NCBI RefSeq assembly: GCF_035984415.1
Contig: NZ_CP130720.1
Span: 5,146,001 to 5,210,000 of the forward strand
Length of the DNA: 64,000 nt
Origin: Streptomyces sp. NBC_01296
GTDB taxonomy: Bacteria; Actinomycetota; Actinomycetes; Streptomycetales; Streptomycetaceae
Direction of reading: 5' to 3'
The stretch's first letter is position 1. Every line of letters starts with the position of its first letter. The notes beneath the pieces are model-generated. The model was given only the letters and a program-made list of their open reading frames with translations, made no database searches and was not told the origin of the DNA. Positions 1 to 8,188 of this stretch are shown here, piece by piece. A program made the translations under genes and the position numbers.

Positions 1-2560
1 CGGGCTTGAAGGTCAGCTCGACCGTGGTGCCCCCGGCGGCCGAGAGCAGCGGATAGGGCCCGGCCACCGGGTCCACCGGCCGTCCGTCGACGTGGGTGAG
101 CACCGCGCCCTCCCGGATGCCGGTGCCGGCGAGCGGGGAGCGGGCCTTGGAGTCGGAGGACTCGCCCGGCAGGATCCGCCTGAGCACCCATCCCTCGTCG
201 CGGGGCACGAGGTTGGCGCCCAGCAGCCCGATGGGCCGCTGGTAGTGCGGCGGGCCTTCGTTGCGGCGCGCGGGCGAGACGTACGCGTGCGAGGTGCCGA
301 GCTCGCCGAGCACCTCGCGCAGCAGGTCCGCGAACTCGTCGGGCGAGGCGACCCGTTCGACCAGGGGGCGGTACTGGCGCAGCACCCCGTCCCAGTCGAT
401 GTTGCACATGTCCGGCTCCCAGAAGTACGCGCGGATCAGCCGCCCGGCCTCCTCGAAGGCCTGGCGCCACTCGGCGGCCGGGTCCACCTCGTGCAGGATG
501 CGTCGCAGGTCCAGGTAGACGGTGGAGTCGCTGTCGCCGGACTCGGTCGAGGGGACCGCGCGCAGGTCGCCGTCGTCGTTGACGACGAGCCGGGTGCCGT
601 CGCCGCTGACCGCGAACCAGTCCAGCCCGGAGGCCAGTTCGGTCTTGCGCGCCTTGGTGATCTCGAAGTGCTCCAGGGTGGGCTTGCCGCTGGTGTCGGT
701 CGGGTTGGCGAAGGTCTCGCCGAGCGCGCCCGAGATCGGCCAGCGCAGCCACACCAGCCCGCCGCCGTGGACCGGGTACAGGGCGGAGTACTTCGACGCC
801 GTCACCGGGAACGGGGTGACCCGGCTCTCCAGCCCCTCCACCTCCACCGTGACCGCGCCGTCGCCCTCCGCGGCCTCGGCGGCCTCGCCCTCGCCCGGGT
901 CGAGCCCGCCCGCCGCCGGGCGGCCGTCTGGGGTGAACGCGAAGGGCGAGGGGGTCGCCGAGGACAGCGGCACCAGGTACGGGCGGCAGCCCAGCGGGAA
1001 CGACAGGTCGCCGGTGTGCACGTCGTACACCGGGTCGAAACCGCGCCAGGACAGGAAGGCCAGGTAGCGGCCGTCGCGGGTGAAGACCGGGTGGTCGTCC
1101 TCGAAGCGGCCGTTGGTGACGTCGACGATCGAACGGGGGCCGGAGCCGGAGATCCGGGCCATCTTGATCTGGCGCAGCGAGCGCCCGATGCCCGGGTGCG
1201 ACCAGGTCAGCCAGGCCCCGTCGGGCGAGAACGCCAGGTCGGTGACGGGCCCGTTGATGGACCGGATCAGCTCGGTGACCTCGCCGTTGGACTCCTCGCT
1301 TGCGTCGATCAGGAGCAGCCGCCCGTCGTTGGAGGAGATGGCGAGCCGCTCCCCGTCCGGATCGGAGAGCAGTTCCAGTACGCGGCCCAGCTCGCCGGAG
1401 GCCAGCCGACGCGGCTCCCGGTCCCCGGAGGCCCGCGGCAGATAAGCGATCTCGATCGCGTCCTCGCCCTCCGCGTCCGTCACGTACGCGACCTGCCCGC
1501 TGCTGCCGAGCATCTCCGGCAGCCGCACCCGCACGCCCGGGGTGTCGGCGATGGTCCGGGCGGGCCCGTCGCGGTGGGTGAGCCAGTACAGGCTGCCGCG
1601 GATGACGACCGCGCTGGCCCGGCCGGTGGCGTCGACGGAGAGCGAGTCGACGTGGCTGGCGGCCGGGACCTGGTACGTGCGGCGGCCCGCGCGGGGCCCG
1701 CCGAGGCGGACGTCGAGCCTGCGCGCGGCGGCGCCGGGGGAGAGGGAGTCGACGAGCCAGAGGTCACCGGCGCACTGGTAGACGACCCGGGAGCCGTCGC
1801 TGGAGGCGTGCCGGGCGTAGAACTCCTCGTGGTCGGTGTGCCGGCGCAGGTCGGTGCCGTCGGGCAGGCAGGAGTACAGGTTGCCGATGCCCTCGTGGTC
1901 GGAGAGGAAGGCGATCCGGCCGTCCACGAACATCGGGGCGTCGAGGTGGCCCTCGAGGTCCTCCAGCAGCTGCTTGCCGTGCAGCCAGAGCCGCCCGGTG
2001 GCGCCGCCGCGGTAGCGCTTCCAGGCGGCGGGCTCGTGCGGCGGCTTGCCGGTCAGCAGCAGGGTGCGCCGCTCTGCGGTGCCTTCCCCGTCGTGGACGT
2101 CCTCATGGACTGCGATGTCGGAGACCGGGCCCCAGGGGAGCCGGCCGCCGGGCGAGCCGTCGGTCGGCAGGCTGTAGGCCCAGGCGTAGTACGAGAAGGG
2201 CTGGCCGTGCGAGGACACGGCGAGGATGTCGCTGTGGCCGTCCTTGTCGGGCGGGGTCCAGCCGCAGACACGGGTGTCGGTGGCGCCCCAGTAGCTGAGC
2301 CGGCGGGCCGGGCCGCCGTCCACCGGGGCGAGGTGGACCTCGGGGTCGAGGCTGCGCCAGGTGGTGAAGGCGATGTGGCGTCCGTCGGGGGAGAAGCGGG
2401 GATGGCCGACTCTGGTCCGGTCGACGGTGATCCGCCAGGCCCGGCCGGGAGTTCCGCCTTCGGGGACCAGCGGGGCGACCCAGAGGTCGTCCTCGGTGGC
2501 GAAGCACAGCAGATCGTCGTGGAGGTGCGGGAAGCGGAGGTACGCGCCGTCGTGACTCAC
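1..2560 (-). CDS. Tricorn-type S41 peptidase (C-terminus outside window)
   Basis: Large cytosolic serine protease of the tricorn family, which trims peptides released by the proteasome. About 853 residues are visible and the reading frame runs off the left edge. The N-terminal ~600 residues show repeated beta-propeller blades (phrases such as RFSPDGRHIAF and AFSPDGAWLTW). They are followed by the C1 region with GELGTSHAYV, where Ser757-His758 correspond to the Ser-His pair of the tricorn active site. A PDZ-like segment then begins (VLRRILPGESS, VLTHVDGRPV). The catalytic serine of the C2 domain should lie beyond position 1. Start chosen is GTG at 2560 (V-S-H-D-G-A-Y-L-R-F-P), where propeller-like sequence begins; no longer frame is open upstream. 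It is divergent from the TetR gene and may share its promoter region. The family call is firm; the exact start is less sure. Confidence 0.88.
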   Translation of the reverse strand, partial: MSHDGAYLRFPHLHDDLLCFATEDDLWVAPLVPEGGTPGRAWRITVDRTRVGHPRFSPDGRHIAFTTWRSLDPEVHLAPVDGGPARRLSYWGATDTRVCGWTPPDKDGHSDILAVSSHGQPFSYYAWAYSLPTDGSPGGRLPWGPVSDIAVHEDVHDGEGTAERRTLLLTGKPPHEPAAWKRYRGGATGRLWLHGKQLLEDLEGHLDAPMFVDGRIAFLSDHEGIGNLYSCLPDGTDLRRHTDHEEFYARHASSDGSRVVYQCAGDLWLVDSLSPGAAARRLDVRLGGPRAGRRTYQVPAASHVDSLSVDATGRASAVVIRGSLYWLTHRDGPARTIADTPGVRVRLPEMLGSSGQVAYVTDAEGEDAIEIAYLPRASGDREPRRLASGELGRVLELLSDPDGERLAISSNDGRLLLIDASEESNGEVTELIRSINGPVTDLAFSPDGAWLTWSHPGIGRSLRQIKMARISGSGPRSIVDVTNGRFEDDHPVFTRDGRYLAFLSWRGFDPVYDVHTGDLSFPLGCRPYLVPLSSATPSPFAFTPDGRPAAGGLDPGEGEAAEAAEGDGAVTVEVEGLESRVTPFPVTASKYSALYPVHGGGLVWLRWPISGALGETFANPTDTSGKPTLEHFEITKARKTELASGLDWFAVSGDGTRLVVNDDGDLRAVPSTESGDSDSTVYLDLRRILHEVDPAAEWRQAFEEAGRLIRAYFWEPDMCNIDWDGVLRQYRPLVERVASPDEFADLLREVLGELGTSHAYVSPARRNEGPPHYQRPIGLLGANLVPRDEGWVLRRILPGESSDSKARSPLAGTGIREGAVLTHVDGRPVDPVAGPYPLLSAAGGTTVELTFKP

Positions 2561-2627
2561 CCCACAATGCTTTCCGCGCCGAGGGGCCCTGGCAACTCGT
2601 ACAGGTGATCCATGCCACTCCCCTCAG

Positions 2628-2693
2628 CGAAACGGAACGGTTTCGTTTCGTTAGCGACCGGGGTATCGTCATCGGTGTACGAAACAGTTTCGT
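2628..2693. promoter_or_regulatory. Two GAAAC/GTTTC operator-like palindromes
   Basis: Two inverted repeats lie between the divergent protease and TetR genes. CGAAAC-N6-GTTTCG is at 2628-2645, and the perfect palindrome ACGAAACAGTTTCGT is at 2679-2693, just ahead of the TetR Shine-Dalgarno (GGAAGGGAGG, 2696-2705). Shared half-sites and this position are typical of TetR autorepressor operators. That the adjacent TetR protein binds them is inference. Confidence 0.6.
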
Positions 2694-2713
2694 TCGGAAG
2701 GGAGGTGCCGGAG

Positions 2714-3304
2714 ATGCCCGAAGAAGTCTCGTCGCGGCGCAGCCGGATCACCCCCGAGCGGGAAGCCGAACTCCACGAGGCGGTCCTCGACCTCCTCCGC
2801 GAGGTCGGCTACGAGGCGCTGACCATGGATGCGGTCGCCGCCCGTACGAAGTCCAGCAAGGCCACCCTCTACCGCCAGTGGGGGAGCAAGCCCGAGCTGG
2901 TCGCCAGGGCGCTGCGCTGCACCCAGCCGACCTCCCTCCGGGAGATCGACACGGGCACGCTGCGCGGCGACTTCCACCGCATGGTCGAGCACTCCGACAA
3001 CGCGCAGATGGCGAAGGACACCGCGCTCCTGCGGGGGCTCGCCCACGCCGTCCATACGAGTCCCGAACTCCACCAGGCATTGCGCAGGCTGCTCATGGAG
3101 CCGGAGATCTCCGGCCTCGACGAGATCCTGCGGCGGGCCGTGGACCGGGGCGAGGTCGCCCCGGACTGCCCCGCAATCCGTTTCGTGCCGCACATGCTGA
3201 TCGGCGCCTTCATCGCGTTGCCGCTGATGGAGGACCGATCGGTGGACCAGGCGTTCCTCGCCGACTTCATCGACTCCGTGGTCTTCCCCGCCCTCGGCGT
3301 CTGA
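2714..3304 (+). CDS. TetR-family transcriptional regulator
   Basis: Protein of 196 residues with a classic N-terminal TetR helix-turn-helix (LREVGYEALTMDAVAARTKS, then SKATLYRQWGSKPELV). A ligand/dimerisation domain follows (TetR_C-like, with RRAVDRGEVAPD near residue 140). Start chosen is the ATG at 2714, preceded 10 bases upstream by GGGAGG; an upstream ATG at 2612 is in frame but would place the operator palindromes inside the coding sequence. The gene is 116 bases ahead of the MMPL exporter in the same direction, so the likely role is drug- or lipid-responsive repression of that exporter and of itself. The ligand cannot be inferred from the sequence. Confidence 0.9.
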   Translation: MPEEVSSRRSRITPEREAELHEAVLDLLREVGYEALTMDAVAARTKSSKATLYRQWGSKPELVARALRCTQPTSLREIDTGTLRGDFHRMVEHSDNAQMAKDTALLRGLAHAVHTSPELHQALRRLLMEPEISGLDEILRRAVDRGEVAPDCPAIRFVPHMLIGAFIALPLMEDRSVDQAFLADFIDSVVFPALGV

Positions 3305-3420
3305 GTCCGCCCGCACTCCTTCCTGCTGCTCCTGACACGCCGCTCTCGTCGTCGGGCCGGCTTTCCACGCCCTGATCCATCCCGGATCCATCCCACGACC
3401 TGAACGGGAGAACCGCCTCC

Positions 3421-5628
3421 GTGGCTACCTTCCTCTACCGACTCGGCAGGGGCGCCTTCCGGCGCCGCGGCCTCGTCGCCCTCGTCTGGGTGGCACTGCT
3501 GTTCGCCGCCGGCTTCGGCGCGGCGACGGCGTCCGCACCCACCTCCGGATCGTTCTCCATACCCGGCACGGAGGCCCAGAAGGCCTTTGACGTGCTGGAC
3601 AAGAAGTTCCCGGGCATGGCCGCCGACGGCGCCACCGCCCGCATCGTCGTCAAGGCGCCCGCGGGCGCCTCGGTCAACGACCCGAAGTACAAGACCGAGG
3701 TCGAGAAGATCGTCTCCGGTCTGAAGGACGGCCCGGGCAAGGCCGAGGTCGCCTCGGTCACCGACCCGTACCAGGCCCAGGCGGTGAGCCAGGACGGCTC
3801 CACCGCGTACGTCAGCGTCAAGTACACCGTCAGCGGCATGGAGCTGAAGGACGAGACGCGCGACGCGCTCAAGGACTCCGGCACCGCGGCCCAGGGCGCC
3901 GGGCTCACCGTCGAGATCGGCGGCGACGCCCTGATGACGGCCCCCGAGACGGGCTCCGGCGAGATCGTCGGCATCGCGATCGCGGCGATCGTGCTGGTCA
4001 TCACCTTCGGCTCGCTGATCGCGGCCGGGCTGCCGCTGCTGACCGCGCTGATCGGCGTGGGCATCGGCGTCTCCTCCATCACCGCGCTCGCCAACGTGCT
4101 GGACCTCGGCTCCACCACCTCCACCCTCGCGATGATGATCGGCCTCGCGGTCGGCATCGACTACGCGCTCTTCATCGTCTCCCGCTACCGCGTGGAGCTC
4201 GCCGAGGGCCGGGAGCGGGACGAGGCCGCGGGCCGGGCCGCCGGAACCGCCGGCTCCGCCGTCGTCTTCGCCGGTCTCACCGTGGTCATCGCCCTCGTGG
4301 GCCTGGCCGTCGTCAACATCCCGATGCTGACCAAGATGGGCTTCGCGGCCGCGGGCACCGTGGTCATCGCCGTCCTCGTCGCCCTGACGCTGGTCCCGGC
4401 CATCCTGGGCTTCGCGGGCAAGAAGGTCCTGCCGGCGGGCAAGAAGAGCAAGCTGTTCGGCAAGGGCAAGCCCGCCGGAGCCGAGCCCAAGGCCAACGGC
4501 GGTACTCGTTGGGCCCGCTTCGTGCTGCGTCGCCCGATCATGGTGCTGCTCGTCGCCGTGATCGGCCTCGGCATCATCGCGATCCCGGCGAGCAAGCTGG
4601 AGATGGGCCTGCCGGACGACGGCGCCCAGCCGGTCTCCACCACCCAGCGCAAGGCGTACGACTTGCTGTCGGAGGGCTTCGGCCCGGGCTTCAACGGTCC
4701 GCTGATGGTGGTCGTCGACGGTGACAAGAAGCTTGCCGACGAGACCGAGGCCCGGATCAAGGGCCTGGAGGGCGTGGCCGCGGTCACCCCGCCGGCCCCG
4801 AACGAGGCGGGCGACGCCTCGGTGATCACGGTGATCCCGAAGGACCGCCCGTCCTCCGTGGAGACCGAGAACCTCGTCCACACGATCCGCGACGGCAGTG
4901 GGGACGACGTCCTCGTCACCGGCGCGACCGCGATGAACATCGACTTCTCGCAGAAGATGAACGACGCGCTGCTGCCCTACCTGGCGCTCGTGGTCGGCCT
5001 CGCCTTCCTGCTGCTGATGCTGGTCTTCCGCTCCGTCCTGGTTCCGCTGAAGGCGGCCCTCGGCTTCCTGCTCTCGGTGGTCGCCGCCCTCGGCGCGGTC
5101 GTCGCGGTCTTCCAGTGGGGCTGGCTCGGCTCGGTCTTCGGGGTGGAGCAGACCGGCCCGATCATGAGCATGATGCCGATCTTCATGGTGGGCGTCGTGT
5201 TCGGCCTGGCCATGGACTACGAGGTCTTCCTCGTCACCCGGATGCGTGAGGCGTACGTCCACGGCGAGCGTCCGGGCCAGGCCGTGGTGACCGGCTTCCA
5301 GTACAGCGCTCGGGTGGTCGTGGCGGCCGCCGTCATCATGATCGCGGTGTTCTCGGGCTTCATCGGCGCCAGCGAGCAGATGATCAAGATGATCGGCTTC
5401 GGTCTGGCCATCGCCGTCCTCTTCGACGCCTTCATCGTCCGCATGACGATCGTCCCGGCGGTGCTCGCACTGCTCGGCCACAAGGCCTGGTGGCTGCCGG
5501 GCTGGCTGGACCGGCTGCTGCCGAACGTCGACGTGGAGGGCGAGAGCCTGCGCAAGCACCTCGAGGGTGCGGACGGGTCCCCGGAGGCGGAGGGCCCGGA
5601 CAAGGACCGCGAGCTGGTCAACGCCTGA
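3421..5628 (+). CDS. MMPL-family (RND superfamily) membrane exporter
   Basis: Proton-driven exporter of 735 residues. One transmembrane helix at the N-terminus (residues ~15-37) is followed by a large extracytoplasmic loop (~38-180). There is then a first bundle of helices with the MMPL signature region (LAMMIGLAVGIDYALFIVSR), a second loop, and a second bundle (VVFGLAMDYEVFLVTRMREA). Both halves carry the GxxxDY motif whose Asp-Tyr pairs relay protons. The length is usual for actinobacterial MMPL proteins. The C-terminal ~35 residues are charged and cytosolic. Start is GTG at 3421, preceded by GAACGGGAG. It follows a TetR gene that presumably controls it. Substrates of this family include lipids, siderophores and drugs; none can be named here. 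Confidence 0.93.
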   Translation: MATFLYRLGRGAFRRRGLVALVWVALLFAAGFGAATASAPTSGSFSIPGTEAQKAFDVLDKKFPGMAADGATARIVVKAPAGASVNDPKYKTEVEKIVSGLKDGPGKAEVASVTDPYQAQAVSQDGSTAYVSVKYTVSGMELKDETRDALKDSGTAAQGAGLTVEIGGDALMTAPETGSGEIVGIAIAAIVLVITFGSLIAAGLPLLTALIGVGIGVSSITALANVLDLGSTTSTLAMMIGLAVGIDYALFIVSRYRVELAEGRERDEAAGRAAGTAGSAVVFAGLTVVIALVGLAVVNIPMLTKMGFAAAGTVVIAVLVALTLVPAILGFAGKKVLPAGKKSKLFGKGKPAGAEPKANGGTRWARFVLRRPIMVLLVAVIGLGIIAIPASKLEMGLPDDGAQPVSTTQRKAYDLLSEGFGPGFNGPLMVVVDGDKKLADETEARIKGLEGVAAVTPPAPNEAGDASVITVIPKDRPSSVETENLVHTIRDGSGDDVLVTGATAMNIDFSQKMNDALLPYLALVVGLAFLLLMLVFRSVLVPLKAALGFLLSVVAALGAVVAVFQWGWLGSVFGVEQTGPIMSMMPIFMVGVVFGLAMDYEVFLVTRMREAYVHGERPGQAVVTGFQYSARVVVAAAVIMIAVFSGFIGASEQMIKMIGFGLAIAVLFDAFIVRMTIVPAVLALLGHKAWWLPGWLDRLLPNVDVEGESLRKHLEGADGSPEAEGPDKDRELVNA

Positions 5629-5643
5629 CCCGCAGCGCACGTC

Positions 5644-5684
5644 GGCCCGGCCCCGCACCTGATCATCAGGTGCGGGGCCGGGCC
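5644..5684. terminator. Bidirectional terminator hairpin
   Basis: Perfect 20-bp inverted repeat (arms 5644-5663 and 5665-5684, single-base centre) between the convergent MMPL gene and SsgA-like gene. No U tract follows, as is common in Streptomyces. Confidence 0.8.
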
Positions 5685-5732
5685 CGTTCGTGTCCGGTCG
5701 CGTCGAGCCCGGTCCCGTTTCGTCTCGTCCCG

Positions 5733-6155
5733 TTAGGCCGGCTGGGTGACGGGGGCGTTCGTACGGCGCAGGAAGCGGCGCAGCGCGGCGATGTCGAACT
5801 GGATCACCGCGACGCCCTCGGGGGAGTGGAACTCGACGACCGCCTGGACCCGGCCGCAGGGCCAGACGCGTACGTCGCCGGTGCCGGTCGGGGCCTGGAG
5901 GCCCGCCTCGAGGAGGGCCCGCGGGAAGACCCACTCGTTGTCGGTGCCCTCGGGGGAGAGCCCGGCGGGGAAGACGATCCGTACGGCGAGCGGTTCGGCG
6001 GGGGCGAAGCGCAGGGCGACCGGGATCTTCCGGTAGAGCGGGTCGTCGGTGATCACGCGGGCGGTGACGCGCTCCTCGACGGCGGCGGCGACGACGGCTG
6101 TGGCGACGGCGGTGGCGGCGGAGGCCGTGGGGGGATTCTCGGCGGTGGCTGACAC
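5733..6155 (-). CDS. SsgA-family sporulation/cell-division regulator (SsgE-like)
   Basis: Protein of 140 residues belonging to the SsgA-like proteins (SALPs), which are restricted to sporulating actinomycetes and guide septum placement, spore-wall synthesis and spore release. Family hallmarks visible: EWVFPRALLEAGL, then APTGTGDVRVWPCG, then VEFHSPEGVAVIQFD and a C-terminal FLRRT. The N-terminal ~35 residues are an Ala/Thr-rich extension. Start chosen is GTG at 6155 (V-S-A-T-A-E), preceded by GAGGAG. From memory, ssgE (SCO3158) lies next to penicillin-binding protein genes in S. coelicolor, which fits the neighbourhood here, so SsgE is the most likely member. Family confidence is high; assignment to ssgE rests on gene order. 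Confidence 0.88.
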   Translation of the reverse strand: MSATAENPPTASAATAVATAVVAAAVEERVTARVITDDPLYRKIPVALRFAPAEPLAVRIVFPAGLSPEGTDNEWVFPRALLEAGLQAPTGTGDVRVWPCGRVQAVVEFHSPEGVAVIQFDIAALRRFLRRTNAPVTQPA

Positions 6156-6252
6156 GACAAGACTCCTCAAATCGGAACATTTGAGTCCGTATTGACCCCA
6201 GCCTCGCACATTCCCACGAATCTGCGCGGCTGTATTTGTGATGTGGACGCTC

Positions 6253-6269
6253 TTGCCAAGCATTTGCAA
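6253..6269. promoter_or_regulatory. Candidate Nur box (nickel-responsive)
   Basis: TTGCCA-AGCAT-TTGCAA matches the Streptomyces Nur consensus as I recall it (tTGCaa-N5-ttGCAA) with one weak position. It sits in a locally A/T-rich stretch 68 bases ahead of the transporter start. Nur is the Fur-family nickel-responsive repressor, so this supports nickel rather than cobalt as the substrate of the downstream ECF transporter. No cobalamin riboswitch is evident. Confidence 0.55.
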
Positions 6270-6336
6270 TTGGGCACTATTCTTGAGCGGTTAAAGACTT
6301 TGCCAGCTCAAAGACCGCAGGAAGCGGAGCAGCCCC

Positions 6337-7425
6337 ATGCATGTGCCCGACGGCTTCATCGACGCCCCCGTCTCCATCGCCGCAGGTGTCGCCGCCGCCG
6401 GCGCGGTGGCCGTCAGCCTGCGCGGCGCCCGCCGGGAGCTTGGGGGTACCTCCCAGGCCGAAGGCTCTGGGGGAGAGAAGGCCGCGCCGCTCGCCGGACT
6501 CGTCGCCGCGTTCATCTTCGCCGTGCAGATGCTGAACTTCCCGGTCGCCGCCGGCACCAGCGGACACCTGCTGGGCGGCGCGCTCGCCGCGATCCTCGTC
6601 GGCCCCTACACGGGTGTGCTGTGCGTGTCCGTGGTGCTGCTCATGCAGGGCGTCCTGTTCGCCGACGGCGGGCTGACCGCCCTCGGGGTCAACGTCATGA
6701 ACATGGCCGTCGTGACCGTGGTCGTCGCCTACGCCGTGTTCCGCGGGCTGCTGAAGCTCCTGCCGGACACCCGCCGCTCGGTCACCGTCGCCGCCTTCGC
6801 CGGAGCACTGCTCTCGGTGCCCGGCGCGGCCGTCATGTTCACCCTCCTGTACGCCCTCGGCGGGACCACCGACGTGCCGCTCGGCAAGGTGCTCACCGCC
6901 ATGGTCGGCGTGCACGTGCTGATCGGCATCGGCGAGGCCGCCATCACCGCCGCGACCGTGGGCGCCGTACTGGCCGTCCGGCCGGACCTGGTGCACGGCG
7001 CGCGCGGGCTGGCCGCGCCGCTGAAGCTGCGCATCGGCGGCGAGCTGGTCGACGCTCCGGCCGCCGCCGCGGCCGCGGTGCCCGCGGCCGGGGCCGCCCG
7101 GTCGACGAAGCCCGTGTGGATCACCGGCCTGGCCGCCGCCCTCGTACTGGCCGGCTTCGTCTCCTTCTACGCCTCCGCCAGCCCCGACGGCCTCGAGAAG
7201 GTCGCCGCCGACAAGGGCATCGACCAGAACGTGAAGGAGCACGCCGCCGCCGACTCCCCGCTCGCCGACTACAGCGTCAAGGACGTCGGCGACGCCCGGC
7301 TCTCCGGCGGTCTCGCCGGTGTCATCGGCGTCGGCGCGACCGTCGCCGTCGCCGCCGGGATCTTCTGGACCGTGCGCCGCCGCCGCGCGCAGGACCTGAC
7401 GGCCGCCTCGACCTCGGCGGTCTGA
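6337..7425 (+). CDS. ECF nickel/cobalt transporter S-component, CbiM/NikM fused to N domain
   Basis: Membrane protein of 362 residues that binds and carries Ni2+ or Co2+ in an ECF-type importer. The N-terminus M-H-V-P-D-G-F-I is diagnostic: His2 and the free amino group form the metal site in CbiM/NikM. Core helices follow (FIFAVQMLNFPVAAGTSGHL, LLFADGGLTALGVNVMNMA). After residue ~250 come two further helices flanking a PDGLEKVAADKGID segment, typical of the NikN/CbiN (PDGLE) subunit, so this is an MN fusion. A 12-13-residue Gly/Ser-rich insertion near residues 35-47 comes from a palindromic repeat in the DNA (6440-6476). It heads a three-gene operon with the T and A components, and a Nur-box-like site lies upstream. 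Confidence 0.92.
   Translation: MHVPDGFIDAPVSIAAGVAAAGAVAVSLRGARRELGGTSQAEGSGGEKAAPLAGLVAAFIFAVQMLNFPVAAGTSGHLLGGALAAILVGPYTGVLCVSVVLLMQGVLFADGGLTALGVNVMNMAVVTVVVAYAVFRGLLKLLPDTRRSVTVAAFAGALLSVPGAAVMFTLLYALGGTTDVPLGKVLTAMVGVHVLIGIGEAAITAATVGAVLAVRPDLVHGARGLAAPLKLRIGGELVDAPAAAAAAVPAAGAARSTKPVWITGLAAALVLAGFVSFYASASPDGLEKVAADKGIDQNVKEHAAADSPLADYSVKDVGDARLSGGLAGVIGVGATVAVAAGIFWTVRRRRAQDLTAASTSAV
6440..6476. repeat. Short Streptomyces palindromic repeat inside coding sequence
   Basis: A G-tract/C-tract palindrome with GGGGGTACCTCCCAG on the left and GGCTCTGGGGGAG on the right. It resembles the small repeat often seen between Streptomyces genes, and a related copy lies upstream of ppc (34211-34256). 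Here it keeps the reading frame and adds about 12 residues (L-G-G-T-S-Q-A-E-G-S-G-G-E) to a cytosolic loop of the CbiM/NikM protein. Confidence 0.55.
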
Positions 7426-7426
7426 G

Positions 7427-8188
7427 GTGGGCGCGGGCCACTCCCACAAGCTCTACCGGCACGGGCATTCGCCGGTCCACGCGCTGCCGCCGCACTGCAA
7501 GCTGGCCGCGGCCTTCGCCTTCGTCGTGGTCGTCGTCTCCACCCCGCGCGAGGCGGTGTGGGCCTTCGGGCTGTACGCCGTCCTCGTCGCGGCGGTCGCG
7601 GCCGCGGCCCGGATCCCGGCCGGCTTCCTGCTGCGGCGGCTGCTGATCGAGGTCCCGTTCGTGGCCTTCGCCGTGCTCATGCCGTTCGTGGCGCAGGGCG
7701 AGCGGGTTCAGGTGCTCGGCATGTCGCTCAGCGTCTCGGGCCTGTGGGGCGCCTGGAACGTACTGGCCAAGGGCACGCTCGGGGTCGCCGCGTCCGTCCT
7801 GCTCGCCTCGACCACCGAACTGCGGGCGCTGCTGCTCGGGCTCCAGCGGCTGAAGCTGCCACCGCTGCTGGTGCAGATCGCCTCCTTCATGATCCGGTAC
7901 GGCGACGTGATCACCGGCGAGCTGCGCCGGATGTCGATCGCCCGGCGCTCGCGCGGGTTCGAGGCCCGCGGCATCCGGCACTGGGGGGTGCTGGCCAAGA
8001 CCGCCGGAGCCCTGTTCATCCGCTCCTACGAACGCGGTGAGCGGGTCCACCTCGCGATGGTCAGCCGCGGCTACAACGGCTCGATGCCGGTGATCGACGA
8101 AGTCGTGGCCACCCGCGCCCAGTGGGCGTACGCGGCCGTACTCCCGGCGGCGGCGCTCGCCGTCTGTCTGATGGGATGGACCCTGTGA
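7427..8188 (+). CDS. ECF transporter T component, CbiQ/NikQ family
   Basis: Integral membrane coupling subunit of 253 residues for the nickel/cobalt ECF importer. Hydrophobic segments occur at about residues 25-60, 65-90, 105-125 and 225-250. The T-component signature is seen as two Ala-Arg-containing coupling motifs: ELRRMSIARRSRGF and ERGERVHLAMVSRGYNG (A-R-S/V-S-R-G type). These helices dock on the ATPases. The start is GTG at 7427, one base after the stop of the S-component, so translation is probably coupled. The N-terminus (G-H-S-H-K-L-Y-R-H-G-H-S) is His-rich and might bind metal, which is an inference only. Confidence 0.9.
   Translation: MGAGHSHKLYRHGHSPVHALPPHCKLAAAFAFVVVVVSTPREAVWAFGLYAVLVAAVAAAARIPAGFLLRRLLIEVPFVAFAVLMPFVAQGERVQVLGMSLSVSGLWGAWNVLAKGTLGVAASVLLASTTELRALLLGLQRLKLPPLLVQIASFMIRYGDVITGELRRMSIARRSRGFEARGIRHWGVLAKTAGALFIRSYERGERVHLAMVSRGYNGSMPVIDEVVATRAQWAYAAVLPAAALAVCLMGWTL

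Noticed and set aside
92..2608. 838-residue open frame opposite the tricorn protease
   Set aside because: Shadow of the real minus-strand gene; composition is the Arg/Gly/Val/Ala-rich pattern of antisense high-GC frames, with no motif.
6156..6336. Cobalamin riboswitch upstream of the CbiM-like gene
   Set aside because: No B12-box (GCCACTG-like) or matching structure seen, and the space is short; a Nur-box-like site explains metal control better.
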